DNA of 43,445 nt from Stentor coeruleus. Its lineage: Eukaryota; Ciliophora; Heterotrichea; Heterotrichida; Stentoridae. The notes beneath the pieces were generated by a model. It was not told the DNA's origin, made no database searches, and saw nothing but the letters and a program-made list of their open reading frames with translations. The translations under genes were made by a program, and so were the position numbers. Of this stretch, positions 1 to 9,935 are shown piece by piece. The stretch spans positions 1 to 43,445 of the forward strand of contig MPUH01000602.1 in assembly GCA_001970955.1 (NCBI GenBank), in the 5' to 3' direction. The stretch's first letter is position 1, and each line of letters begins with the position of its first letter.

Positions 1-2
1 AA

Positions 3-50
3 GAAAATATAGCATTGAAGCAGCAAATAAGAGCATTAAAACTTAGTTAA
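3..50 (+). CDS. Possible 3' end of a gene cut by the left window edge
   Basis: A frame open from the left edge reads ENIALKQQIRALKLS and stops at TAA. The heptad-like spacing of Leu/Ile resembles the end of a coiled coil. Another frame is open almost as far and stops at TAG, position 44. The piece is too short to be sure it codes. Confidence 0.25.
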   Translation, partial: ENIALKQQIRALKLS

Positions 51-1124
51 GAATAATTATTCGTTTTAAAAAATAAATCATATATTATCTTATATAATCT
101 AATATAAATTTTATTTCATTGGTAATATATAGTTAAATCTAAATCAATTATGGTGGCATATGATAAATTGCAATTAAGGCTTAAATTTTACTAATTTTAT
201 GATATAAATTTTTTGGAAAAAATTGCTGGCCAAGCTAATATTCTTTAATTGGAGTTCCATGATCTTTACAGGCAAACTGCATCTGAAACAGTCGATTTAC
301 CATATGAATATCCTTTTGATTCTTTATCTGAATTTTTTCGATGATTTCAATATAATACTAATGAAAAAAGCGATTCAAATCCAATATAAATGCTGTATTA
401 TAATAACATAGTTTATTGTTATTTTAATAAAACAATAAATACCTTATGGTAAGTTTAAAAGACATAGAAATAACTTTATTTCCTTTTTAGTTTGTTCTAT
501 CATCTTTTTTTAACAAATCCACGATTAGGAGATTTTTACTTTGAGGATTAATCTTATAAAAATGTCAGTTTTTGACAAATTTTTTTGTAAGACTCTACAT
601 GCTTGTCTGCATAATCTTGGCAATAAGCATATTTTTGTCCTTTACATTGTATTATTTTTATGGAAGCATAGCACATTCACTATACTAACACTTCAAATCC
701 ATTTATAATATTTCCTTTTCCTCATTGTCATAATTTTTAAGCCAACATACTTGATTTTTAAGTGCTACCTATAATATAAATAATATTTTCATCATCAATA
801 TTTTAGCCTATTTCTCTTTAAGCTTAAATATTATATCCATTTCATTGTCTTTATTTTTAACTATTTATCATGCCTAATTAATTTGAATATATTAAAATTC
901 CTAATAAATCACTTTTAATCTAAAAATATTTTTAGCATTTCAATAGCATAAAAAATGATAATACTCATAATAAATATAATAATTTTGCATATAAGCATGA
1001 TCTTTCAGCTATTCTACAACATGAAAGATTATATAAAATTACAAATTCATCTTTTTCCAAATATCCTTACCTAAAGATATACATTCTCAATATAATCCAT
1101 TTCATAAACTGTTAAATGCTGCAT
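51..1124. other. AT-rich gap with weak coding-like relics
   Basis: No intact gene was found. On the + strand about 256-400 one frame reads LEFHDLYRQTASETVDLPYE and continues in similar style, but it is bounded by TAA on both sides. On the - strand about 700-550 a frame has Cys/His spacing (QCKGQKYAYCQDYADKH) between stops. Either may be decayed coding sequence or chance in AT-rich DNA. Confidence 0.3.
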
Positions 1125-2057
1125 TTATTTCTTACTATAATTATAGGTCATCATTTTCTTCGACCTTTTTTTCAAACTATCAATAGCCGCTTCTTCACCA
1201 TACGAGCATTTCAATTTAGCAGGAGACAGCTGAGCATAACTAGGACTTATAAACAAGCCAATATCTGGGGTAATCGGGACTTGTTTAGGATTCCCTTTAT
1301 TAGGTGCAGGAGGTCTTACAATCTCTTTTCTTTCCCCTTGTGCAGATCCTTTTCTATCAGTTCTCGCACTTAAAGGTTTTTTCTGTGAGTGTATTTCAGC
1401 CATTGATAGAGTTTTTCTATGGCTCCCAAGTTTCTTTTTAGACATTTTGGTATCAGGCTTAAAAGTACACTGCTCCATTTCTTTTTCGATAAGTTTTTGC
1501 TTTTCAAGTTCGACCTTATCAGATTTTTTCTTCCGCATAGCTTCTGTTTTATCAGTAATGCTCATACTATAAACATCTACTACAACTTTTTCATCACGAG
1601 GTGTTACTTTTTCTAATGCTTGCCTTATAGCTTCTACATCAGGCATCGGAATTACATCTTGCGGCCTTCTAGTATCATTTTTTCTCTCAGCAACATATCC
1701 TTTAATCCTTTTCTTATGTGGTATACTCTCAGCTATAGTCCTTATTTCCTCTTGACTCCTCGGTTTAAACATTTTCTTTGATCCAGGGTATTGACTTGGT
1801 GCCTGTCTTAAATCCTGAAGCTGTTTAAACTTTTCAACTTGTCTCAATCGAGCCATTTGCTTTTGAGACTCTGAATATTTTTGAATCAAGGATTCTTCAA
1901 TTGTCGGACAGGAGTTTCTTCTAACTTGACTATCTTTAGCAGAAGAGAAAGTTACTTCAGCATTTTTTTCAGGGGAAAGTGCATTAGCACTTGTCCCTCT
2001 AGTCGTAACCACACTAATAAGTGCACTTTGACTACTTTTACGTACTGATTTCTGCAT
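1125..2057 (-). CDS. Uncharacterised basic protein with one CTFKP motif
   Basis: A 310-residue reading frame runs from ATG at 2057 to TAA, with an in-frame TAA shortly upstream, so the start is well fixed. No enzyme domain is visible. The protein is rich in Lys, Arg, Ser and Gln, probably largely disordered, with a charged, coiled-coil-prone middle (EAMRKKKSDKVELEKQKLIE). It contains QCTFKPD, the same Cys-Thr-Phe-Lys-Pro motif repeated many times in the gene at 15166, so the two may belong to one ciliate family. The C-terminus is strongly basic (KKRSKKMMTYNYSKK). Function is unknown; a structural or cytoskeletal role is only a guess. It diverges from the CK1-like kinase at 2801. Confidence 0.8.
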   Translation of the reverse strand: MQKSVRKSSQSALISVVTTRGTSANALSPEKNAEVTFSSAKDSQVRRNSCPTIEESLIQKYSESQKQMARLRQVEKFKQLQDLRQAPSQYPGSKKMFKPRSQEEIRTIAESIPHKKRIKGYVAERKNDTRRPQDVIPMPDVEAIRQALEKVTPRDEKVVVDVYSMSITDKTEAMRKKKSDKVELEKQKLIEKEMEQCTFKPDTKMSKKKLGSHRKTLSMAEIHSQKKPLSARTDRKGSAQGERKEIVRPPAPNKGNPKQVPITPDIGLFISPSYAQLSPAKLKCSYGEEAAIDSLKKRSKKMMTYNYSKK

Positions 2058-2800
2058 TTGATAATTAATATGAATAATTTAAAGTGTATTTGAATTAAAA
2101 TTTATTCTTATAAAACAATACTTTAGATTATGATTTAAATTTTAATGATATGCCGGATTTTGTCATTTGAAAATTGTATATAATAATATATAGGTTATGA
2201 GCTAAATTGTATTGAAAATTGATATAATCAATTGCTGAAAGGCTTTTAGCATATTTTTCTGCTTAGGGTTGATGCTTTTTAATGTGAGAATGCGAGTTTT
2301 TATATTAAATTTTCCTGTATGCTTTTATAACATTTTCAGGTTTTACATAAGGTAGTATTAATAGATGACTATTATTAATAAAAATTATTAGGGTATGGTG
2401 TTTATAATGTTCTTTATGAACGGGGTGAAGAAATTCGAATTGCCATTGTAAAGCCATTTTATGGACTAATATGAAAGTAATATGAACAAATTATTACAAT
2501 TATAAGTATGGGTGAACAGAGTTATATCTAAAATATGGTTTAGATGATTTCTTGGGCTCTTGTTATTTTATGCGTTTAAAAAACGACTCAACGATTAGTT
2601 GTGAGGTTTAAAATGTAAAAAAACTGATTTTTGTTGAGAATTTTTTTTTTTTATTATGACAATAAAGGGATGAGTTTAGATATCTTCTTTGAACATCACG
2701 AAAATCCTCTTGGATGATGATGTCCTAGGGGTTACGTATAATCTAAGCAGAATCCTGCTATTTATTAGATACCTTCATATTAACCATTCATAAATAAAAG
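2058..2800. other. Divergent intergenic region, G/T-rich on the + strand
   Basis: It lies between the reverse-strand FKP-motif gene and the forward CK1-like gene. Positions about 2180-2650 are rich in G and T and poor in C on the + strand. Stop-bounded stretches such as GYGVYNVLYERGEEIRIAIV (about 2393-2455) look coding-like but have no start or continuation. A run of 12 T lies near 2641. Confidence 0.35.
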
Positions 2801-4012
2801 ATGCAAAAAATAGGCAACTACGAATTACTTGAAGAATTGGGCTTCGGAGGGTACGGGAAAGTCTACAAAGCCCGGCATCTCACATCCAACCAGTTATTCG
2901 CCATGAAAACCAGCCCCATTTCCGATCGTTCAGTCGGCAAAGAAGCAAAGATCCTTAAGCACCTCAAAGCTTGTGAGGCTGAAAATGGCATTCCAAAATA
3001 CTTCGAATATGGTAAAACCTCAGAATACAACTTCTTAGTCATGGAACTTCTTGGCAAAACCCTCCAAACAGAACAAATCATCCTAGACGGGACATTTTCT
3101 ATGGGCTGCATAATTGCCATAGGCCAACAACTCATAGACAGAATCGAATATATCCATTCCAAATCTGTAATTCATCGTGATATCAAACCTCAACAATTGC
3201 TTTTGTCTGAGGATGGGACTAGGATTTGTCTTTGCGATTTTGGCCTTGGTACTAAATATCTACTAAAAAAAAAACATAAACCTTTTAAATCTAACTCAAG
3301 AACTAAAGGTAGTGTGTCTTTTGCATCTGTTAACACCCATATGGGCTTTAAACTAAGCCGACGTGATGACCTTGAGTCCCTTTTTTACACTCTGGCTTGC
3401 TTAAGATTAGGCCGGTTGCCATGGCAGGACTCATTCCGTGGGCTTGAGGGTGTACGTAAGTGGAACGTCTGTCTAACTTCAAAGATGTTTCATATTGGCC
3501 GGCTGTTTTCCAGTTTCCCAACAGAGTTTTCGCATATGTTCCAATATATCCGCCTTCTGAAATACGATCAGAAACCTGATTATTCGTACTTAAAGAAAGG
3601 CTTTGAGAAAGTTGTTGCTAAACTAAAAATAACCCCAATGTTCAATTGGGATTGCATTTACACTAAGCCTAGAAAACTATCTACGGCTGATACAATTGCT
3701 TCGATGAGCTGCTCGAAAAAAGTAGATTATTCAACAAATTCCGCTAAAAAAGGTGCTAGAAATAGTATTAAAATTCGAAGGAAAAAGTCTGAAGGGATTT
3801 TTGACAACTGCCAACCTAGAAGAAGTGAAATTCTTGATACTGAAATATGTGGACTTCCTGAGATTAAGTATTATGAAAATAAAAGCTCACTTAGGAGGTT
3901 TAGGTCGTGTATCGGACTGGACATTCAGAATAGTAAGGTTTTTGAAGGATCCAATCACACTGATGAAGGAATTTTACCTGAAATTACAAATCGAGTAATT
4001 TTCAAAGTGTAA
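2801..4012 (+). CDS. Casein kinase 1-like protein kinase with altered catalytic-loop Asn
   Basis: A 403-residue intronless Ser/Thr kinase of the CK1 group. The glycine loop (GFGGYGKV) starts near residue 14 and the ATP Lys lies in FAMKTS. The catalytic loop is VIHRDIKPQQLL with Asp127 and Lys129, and the metal-binding motif is CDFG with Asp146. CK1 hallmarks are the missing APE motif and the segment SRRDDLESLFYTL in the lower lobe. The Asn that normally follows the catalytic Asp by five residues (HRDxKxxN), a Mg ligand, is Gln132 (codon CAA). Residues after about 290 form a basic, Ser-rich tail without a known domain. CK1 kinases phosphorylate acidic or primed Ser/Thr; the substrate here is unknown. 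The Gln may reduce or alter activity. Heterotrichs have expanded kinomes, so a divergent paralogue is plausible. Confidence 0.9.
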   Translation: MQKIGNYELLEELGFGGYGKVYKARHLTSNQLFAMKTSPISDRSVGKEAKILKHLKACEAENGIPKYFEYGKTSEYNFLVMELLGKTLQTEQIILDGTFSMGCIIAIGQQLIDRIEYIHSKSVIHRDIKPQQLLLSEDGTRICLCDFGLGTKYLLKKKHKPFKSNSRTKGSVSFASVNTHMGFKLSRRDDLESLFYTLACLRLGRLPWQDSFRGLEGVRKWNVCLTSKMFHIGRLFSSFPTEFSHMFQYIRLLKYDQKPDYSYLKKGFEKVVAKLKITPMFNWDCIYTKPRKLSTADTIASMSCSKKVDYSTNSAKKGARNSIKIRRKKSEGIFDNCQPRRSEILDTEICGLPEIKYYENKSSLRRFRSCIGLDIQNSKVFEGSNHTDEGILPEITNRVIFKV

Positions 4013-5040
4013 ACCTTTGGGAGGTTCACTTGTTTAAATAATTAACAGAGTTAGTTTTTAAATTTTTTGGGAGATTTTATGTTAGGAAAAGCGATGGATG
4101 GAGATCGTTGATTTGATTTGGTTTTTTTTGTTAGGATTTTTTTTATTAGTATTGTAGTGAAAGATTTTTTTTGTTTTAAAAGATAAATTAGGGTTTAAAA
4201 AGTTAGAAAATTGCGTTTAAGGAAATTTTATAAGGGACTGTGCTTAGTGAGTGTTTGGGTTAGTCAAAGACTTGATTTTTGGGATTAGATGATGTGAGGA
4301 TTATTTAAAGGTGCATTATGAGTATTTACATTCTGGTTATGGCTGCTGTTTGAAATTAAGTATAGATCCACTATTAATTTATCTTTATTAGGTCTATAGC
4401 TTCATTGTATTGAATCTGAGTATTTGCATAGGATAACCAATTATAGTTTTGAAAAACTGAGTTTATTTTCACTCCTATCATAATCTCTCTTTTAATCACT
4501 TCCCTATCAAATTATCTTCAGAACTAATCAAAATACCTCTATAATATCATAATTTCCCTTAAAAACCTTTCGCTTCTTTTTACTAATACCCTTAAAAAAA
4601 TACCCTAATTATCCTTCAAATCATCACTTATCGCTTTAGAATCTACCCCAACAACTCAACCTTATCTCAAAAATCCTATATACTTACTGCAATTCACTAA
4701 TCTTAAATCATCTTAAGCAGAATTCAGCAATTTCTTCGAAAATCAAAAAAATGCACTAAAATCAAATCAATTTCTAAAACCCCATCAAAAATTCCAGCTA
4801 AAATCCTAACTTATCTTTTCAAAAAATCATCCTAATCATCTCCAAACTCAATATCCCCTAAAACCACCTAATTCCTCACAAAAAATATTCATAAACCTAA
4901 CAAAATCTAATAAAATCACTATAAAAAAGCCAAAAATTATCAAATAGAGTCTATTTATCTAACCTAACTAATTCGTATTCTCCAAACTAGGCTCAACAAC
5001 AGTAGCAATTTCATATAAACTAGCAAGCGTCGGAACTTTC
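4013..5040. other. Convergent 3' flanks with a sharp strand-composition switch
   Basis: No gene is seen. By hand count 4021-4260 has roughly 57 G and 8 C on the + strand, whereas 4501-4920 has about 11 G and more than 100 C. The switch lies near 4400. Just before 5041 the - strand reads a short further frame (KVPTLASLYEIATVVEPSLE) that is out of frame with the relic to its right. Confidence 0.6.
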
Positions 5041-5880
5041 TTATAATCTCAAAGGTAAGGTATTGATTATATCTTCTGTTGCTTTACCGTCTAGTCTTGC
5101 CAGTCTGAAAGTTACAATCATTTTGTGGAAGTTTCTCCATAGACAGTAAATATATATTGAATGCATAGGAAATATATTGTATAGAATGCATATCCTAAGG
5201 CTTTTTTTATTAAGCCCAATATCCTCAGCTTCTAAAGTCTGAATTTCAAAAACATCATGAAGAGCTTGAGTCAAATCGAACCTAAAAAACTTAAACCTTT
5301 TAGTTAAATCAAAAATAAATTAAGAATAAGTTTCTGTATATTTAGCTTTCATGCATATGCTTGTAATGAGAATATTAGAAAATACTTTAGATTCTGGGAA
5401 AAAGCTAGGCACGCTTTTCTTTGATTTAGTCAAATTAGTAGGCGTAGATTGTTTAATAAGGACTTCATTGTCTTGCTTACTTCATCTAAATTGCTTTTAA
5501 TGCTTTTTTCAACTGTTATCCAAATGATTTCTGCCCGTTTTTCTAATTGAATGAGTTTTCAATGGAGAAATTGTTTAAGGTTGATTTATGTAGTTTGTGA
5601 TCTTTGAACCTGAGGTTTCATCAAGTTGGTTTTTGTTTTTTTCTTGTAGGATTTCTTAAGTGGGGTACTTATGTGATAAGGGTTTTTGAGGCACTTTTAC
5701 AAATGAAGTTGCTGCAAGATTTTTTTGGATTGTAGTAGCTTTTTATCGAGCATTTTGGTAGTCAGATTCAATTATTATTATGGTTTATCACTTCTGGAAA
5801 GTAAAAAATAGAGGAATGTGTGGGATTTGGGTAGGGCAGAAGATGTGAAGGTTAGACTTTTAAGATTATGGGGGTGGATT
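5041..5880 (-). pseudogene. Stop-interrupted reading frame, probably a decayed gene
   Basis: On the - strand a frame of about 85 codons free of stops ends at TAA (5041-5043) and includes FPMHSIYIYCLWRNFHKM, which looks like real coding sequence. Followed upstream, the same frame runs to about 5880 but is broken by about eight TAA and three TGA codons, with no TAG. No 15-nt intron fitting the local consensus removes any of them, and no convincing start was found. The strand composition agrees with a leftward transcription unit: C-rich sense strand upstream, G/T-rich downstream. I do not recognise the family. Alternatives are an assembly problem, or chance openness upstream of a short real exon. 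Confidence 0.35.
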
Positions 5881-5899
5881 ATAAAACTACGCAGAAATC

Positions 5900-6136
5900 T
5901 TAGTTAATGTCGGTTATTGGGGTCACTTTTTTCCAGTGAAATGCTGGAGGACGGCCTCCTTGGTTTAGCATGTCAACTTCGTCTTCGGTCATGACAGTTT
6001 TGAATGACAAATATGAAGGTCTTTCATAAGCTACGGTCTCAGTGACTGTCTCTTCCACTTGGACTAGAGGGATTTTCTTCAGTCCTACACGGAATTGAAT
6101 TTTTGCCTTGTAAGCTCGGAAAAGTATTCTTTGCAT
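5900..6136 (-). CDS. Small basic-N-terminus protein, possibly mitochondrial
   Basis: A 78-residue intronless frame from ATG at 6136 to TAA. The N-terminus (MQRILFRAYKAKIQFRVGLK) is Arg/Lys-rich, lacks acidic residues and alternates with hydrophobics, as in a mitochondrial presequence. The C-terminal half has the more acidic, structured-looking segment YLSFKTVMTEDEVDML followed by GGRPPAFHWKK. I could not assign a family; a small subunit of a mitochondrial complex or ribosome is possible. The balanced codon use and clear contrast with its AT-rich surroundings argue that it is real. Confidence 0.6.
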   Translation of the reverse strand: MQRILFRAYKAKIQFRVGLKKIPLVQVEETVTETVAYERPSYLSFKTVMTEDEVDMLNQGGRPPAFHWKKVTPITDIN

Positions 6137-7996
6137 ATTGTCACTATAAGAAATATTATAAAGAGTGGATTTAAATGCACAATATGTCTTTTTGCTAAAG
6201 AATATGCATTTGTTATTGAATATAAAATCGAAAATTATAGGATGGGGAATTTGTTTGAATATTAGAAATATGCATGATTTTGATAATAAAGTGAGATTGC
6301 TTATAAAATGCTTAGGATTAGGTATTAAAATTCAATTTACCTTTTATTATAAGTTTTGGTGCTAGGGTGTGGTTGATTTTTCAACGCAATAAGTGGTTTC
6401 TTACAAAGTATATGAAGAATTTCAAGCATGAAATAATAATTTGATTTAGAAGTTGGGATGCTAGTTTTGTTTATAACTGTAGAATTTAGATGAAGATATT
6501 GAAAGATCTTAGTTTTAAAAAAGCTAAATAAATTTTATATTCTGTACATGAATTCTACAAAATATAAATTTATATTCTTTCCTGCATGAAAAAGTTTGAT
6601 TTCTATGTTTTTCTTTTATAAATAGTCTAAATACTTAAATATTATAAGTATGAACTTGATTATTATTAAGATTTATAAAATTCTTTGAATTATTAACCTT
6701 TAGTTCAAAGTCTAATTCAAGAATAAAAAGATAGTATGATGAGAATAATCCTACTAGAAATTATACTTCCTGGCTTAACTTTTCTTTTAATTACCTCCAA
6801 TAGCCTGAATCTCTTACTATTTTCAATGACTTCACTAAGCGTTCTAAAGGTTTTCCCAAGTAATTCCATTAATATCAAAATGCCAAACATGAGGTCGTAA
6901 ATACTATTCTTTCTTTTAATCAGCACAAATTCTTCTATTTCAGTAATTTCTCCTTAGCCTCTAAACTGTTCATCGTTTCTAACTAAATAAAATAACTTTG
7001 CGAAATGTCTAAACTTTTATAATCTCTATTAGTCATAGTTTATGATAAATTATACTCACAAAATTAATCACTCATATATTAAGCAAAGGTAAGTTGAAAT
7101 TGCATATACTAAAAATAGAGGATTAGTAATATTTATCTTTATAAAAGGATAATATTCATAAAATTAAAAATGCTATAGTCAAAGTTAAATGGATACCCAA
7201 GTCACAACAAACACTTATCGCTATGCACGCTATAGCCTATTTCAGTTACTTTAGAAGGTAATCAGTTTGTATTGCAGTTATACTTTAGAGGCATTATTAC
7301 CAGAAACTACGAAATTAATTTAGAATATGGAGTTTAGCAGCTGGGATAATATAGGAACAAATCTTTATTATTTTGTTAGGGACAAGCTGGGTATATAATG
7401 ATTGGAATTTTTGATGGAGATGGAGTTTGTGGAATCCAAATGCAACTTTCATAACTTATGCTTAACTTAGATTCAAAGTATTTAGAAATAGATTATAGGA
7501 ATTTTTGGTCATATAGATTATGTTAAGATTTGAATTTTAAAATTAGATTAGATAGGATTAATAAAATTAGTGCTAAGATGTGCATAGGGTTGATTTAATG
7601 TACTTTTAATATATATGTATGATAATAAATTGAATTTGTAATAGAGCGATTGAATATTACAAGGGTATAAATTGTAAAATACTTAATAAAAAAATGCTTT
7701 ATTGAAGTATACGACAATCAAAAATCATCGTTTACTGATACCAAATATACTAGTAGTTGCATATCTTTTTTCTCATGTGCTTTTAATAATAACATAAAAT
7801 AACCATAAAAATTATTCATAAAACTCATAATTCCTCCTAAAACCTATCTTTAAGTCAGTTTCTATTTTTACCCATTATCTCTGTGCCTAAAATTTTCCAA
7901 AATCAAAAAGATATGCCAATACTGCTCAACCATAAATGAAGTAATTTCTAATGTTATGATCTCTTAATCAGTATGAAATAATATTATTTATTTAAT
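6137..7996. other. Long gap with relic-like frames, no intact gene
   Basis: No intact gene or tRNA was found. On the - strand about 6717-7015 one frame, broken by a single TAA near 6954, reads through LMELLGKTFRTLSEVIENS. LMELLGKT resembles the CK1 hinge in the gene at 2801, but the rest does not continue as a kinase. On the + strand 7383-7451 reads GIFDGDGVCG, resembling the FDGHG motif of PP2C phosphatases, between stops. Positions 7790-7960, just upstream of the AGC kinase, are C-rich and G-poor. Confidence 0.35.
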
Positions 7997-9763
7997 ATGG
8001 GCCAGGATCTCGCTCATCCTTCTCTACAATTGCAACGAGTAAGCTCAGCAAAGCACACTCATAACCTTTCAGGTACAAAAATGAAGTCAATTAACGAAAA
8101 CAAAGTTTTGCTTATCTTAGCAGACAAAGAAGAGTTTTCTATACAAGTAAATGATGATACACTAACATGTGGTTGGCTAATCTCTGAAACAATAAGACTT
8201 TATCAAGGCCAGAAGTCAATTATCGCTTTAAGAACTTCTAAAAATTTAGAAGCCCTCGATTATTGGATTATGCACTTTGAAAGGTCGCTACAACCATTTA
8301 AAAATAAAGACACCCTAATCGCAGTTTTCCAAGAAAATTCTCAAGGACCATTTGGACCTTGTCACTTTTCTCCAATCAGATTTATAGGTAAAGGAGGATT
8401 TTCACGAGTGGTTGAAGTTAGGAAAAAGGATACAGGGATGCTTTATGCTGTGAAAATAGTTAAAAAAGATTTCCTTATAAACGAAGAAAAAGTTCATCAA
8501 ATACTTACAGAAAAAGACATTTTGGTTAATTCAAATCACCCATTTATAGTGAAATTGCATTGGGCTTATCAGACTGTATTTATTATATAGGATGAAGATC
8601 TGCATTTCGTTATGGATTTTTGTCCTGGAGGTGAGTTGTTTTATCATTTGCATAATTTAGGTAGACTTGCTGAGGACCAAGCTAGGTTTTATATATCGGA
8701 AATTGTATGTGGCCTTGAGTATTTGCATACTGTAGATGTTATTTATAGGGACTTGAAGCCAGAAAATATTCTCCTTGATTTAGATGGGCATATTAAGATT
8801 ACTGACTTTGGGTTGTCAAAGAGGGATATAAAGAAAAGAGATAAGAGCTTTAGTTTTTGCGGCTCACCTGAGTATATGAGCCCAGAGATGCTTCAGGGAC
8901 AGGGACATGGAAGAGAGGTGGATTTTTATAGTCTTGGAGCTTTGCTTTTTGAAATGCTCACTGGATTACCACCGTTTTATGACTCAAATAGGTCAAGGAT
9001 GTATAAGAATATTCTTCAAAATGAGTTGTTTATACCTAATTATATAAGCAAAACTGGGAAAGATCTGTTGCAAAGACTTTTGAATAAAAACACTGAACAG
9101 AGATTGGGATATAATCAAGGTACTATAGAAATAAAATCCCATCCTTGGTTTAAAGGTATATCTTGGAGTAAAATCATAGACAAAAAAATTACCCCTCCAT
9201 ACCGGCCAAATTTTAGACACAGTAATTTTGACCCTGAATATCTATCAATGCAATTAGCAGAAAATGAATTTAATAAGCAACGAGTGCCTTCTACAATCCA
9301 TTTTACAACATTTGATTACAATATCGAAGAAAAAATTATAAATAAAGGTACAGAAATTTCTAATATATCAACTCAATCAAGCAAGCATTTAAATAGTGGA
9401 TCGCACATTATAGATGAGTACAATTCAACTAAAGTTAAACTGTTTATGCCAACTGTATCACCAAAAATATGCACAGTAAAAGATCCGATTGAGATTTGTG
9501 CTTATAGGCATCGAAGGTTTAGAGAAATTATGCCTATGATTTTGTCTGGAGAAATTCAAAACAACTCAAGAAACCTAGTCCAAGAACTGAGGTCTACTAA
9601 TAATTTGAGGATTCCGTTTAGGCAGCGGAAAAAAGACAAGCCTTTAAGTCAAGATCTTAATATGGAAGTGCCTGAAGCTAATGAAGATAAGTCTCGGGCT
9701 AATGAAATTCCCGAGTTCCTTAAGAAAGTTGAGGTATCAAAAATGACATCAGTTAATAAATAA
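7997..9763 (+). CDS. AGC-family Ser/Thr protein kinase, two exons
   Basis: Exons 7997-8575 and 8591-9763 encode 583 residues. Without splicing the frame ends at the TAG inside the 15-nt intron; spliced, it reads WAYQT-DEDLHFVMDF, the usual AGC sequence. The first 120 residues hold a small fold (FSIQVNDDTLTCGWLISETI), perhaps ubiquitin-like. The kinase domain has GKGGFSRV, YAVKIV (ATP Lys), YRDLKPEN and TDFG, all intact. The activation loop is SFSFCGSPEYMSPEM, with Ser where AGC kinases usually have Thr. The C-tail has the AGC marker NFDPEY and a hydrophobic motif FTTFDY whose phospho-site is Asp, as in atypical PKC and PRK kinases. MGQDLA at the start fits an N-myristoylation site. Substrates are unknown. 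The gene converges on VPS53. Confidence 0.93.
8576..8590 (+). other. 15-nt intron in the AGC kinase gene
   Basis: GTATTTATTATATAG: GT...AG with A at position 10. It carries an in-frame TAG, so retention truncates the kinase within the N-lobe. Confidence 0.95.
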
Positions 9764-9935
9764 ATGCTTTTTCGATAAGAATAGTAAATAGTTAATTTTT
9801 AGATAAACTTTCATTTTTAATTATATAGTTTAAGCACAATATGTTTATTTCTGCTTTATGTTTGTGAATGAGTTATAGTTTTCATATAAGAAAAAATAAT
9901 TTTTATCATTATGCTGATTTCCCATTTAATCTTAA

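Noticed and set aside
5262-5286. tRNA B-box-like GGTTCGATT on the - strand
   Set aside because: No matching A-box or acceptor stem could be folded. No tRNA, rRNA, CRISPR array or telomeric repeat was found in the window.
5282-5296. Candidate intron GTTTAAGTTTTTTAG on the - strand
   Set aside because: Starts GTT and has T at position 10. It does not remove the neighbouring TAA, and the frame is open through it.
5041-5880. UAA = Gln, UGA = Trp recoding to explain the broken - strand frame
   Set aside because: A code without stops leaves every frame open, other frames there look almost as protein-like, and thousands of codons in intact genes contain no internal TAA.
6717-6926. CK1 kinase fragment suggested by LMELLGKT
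   Set aside because: Only about eight residues resemble the kinase hinge. Upstream and downstream sequence does not align to subdomains, so it is noted only as a relic-like frame.
7383-7451. PP2C phosphatase fragment suggested by GIFDGDG
   Set aside because: The key His of FDGHG is missing and no other PP2C motif is nearby in any frame.
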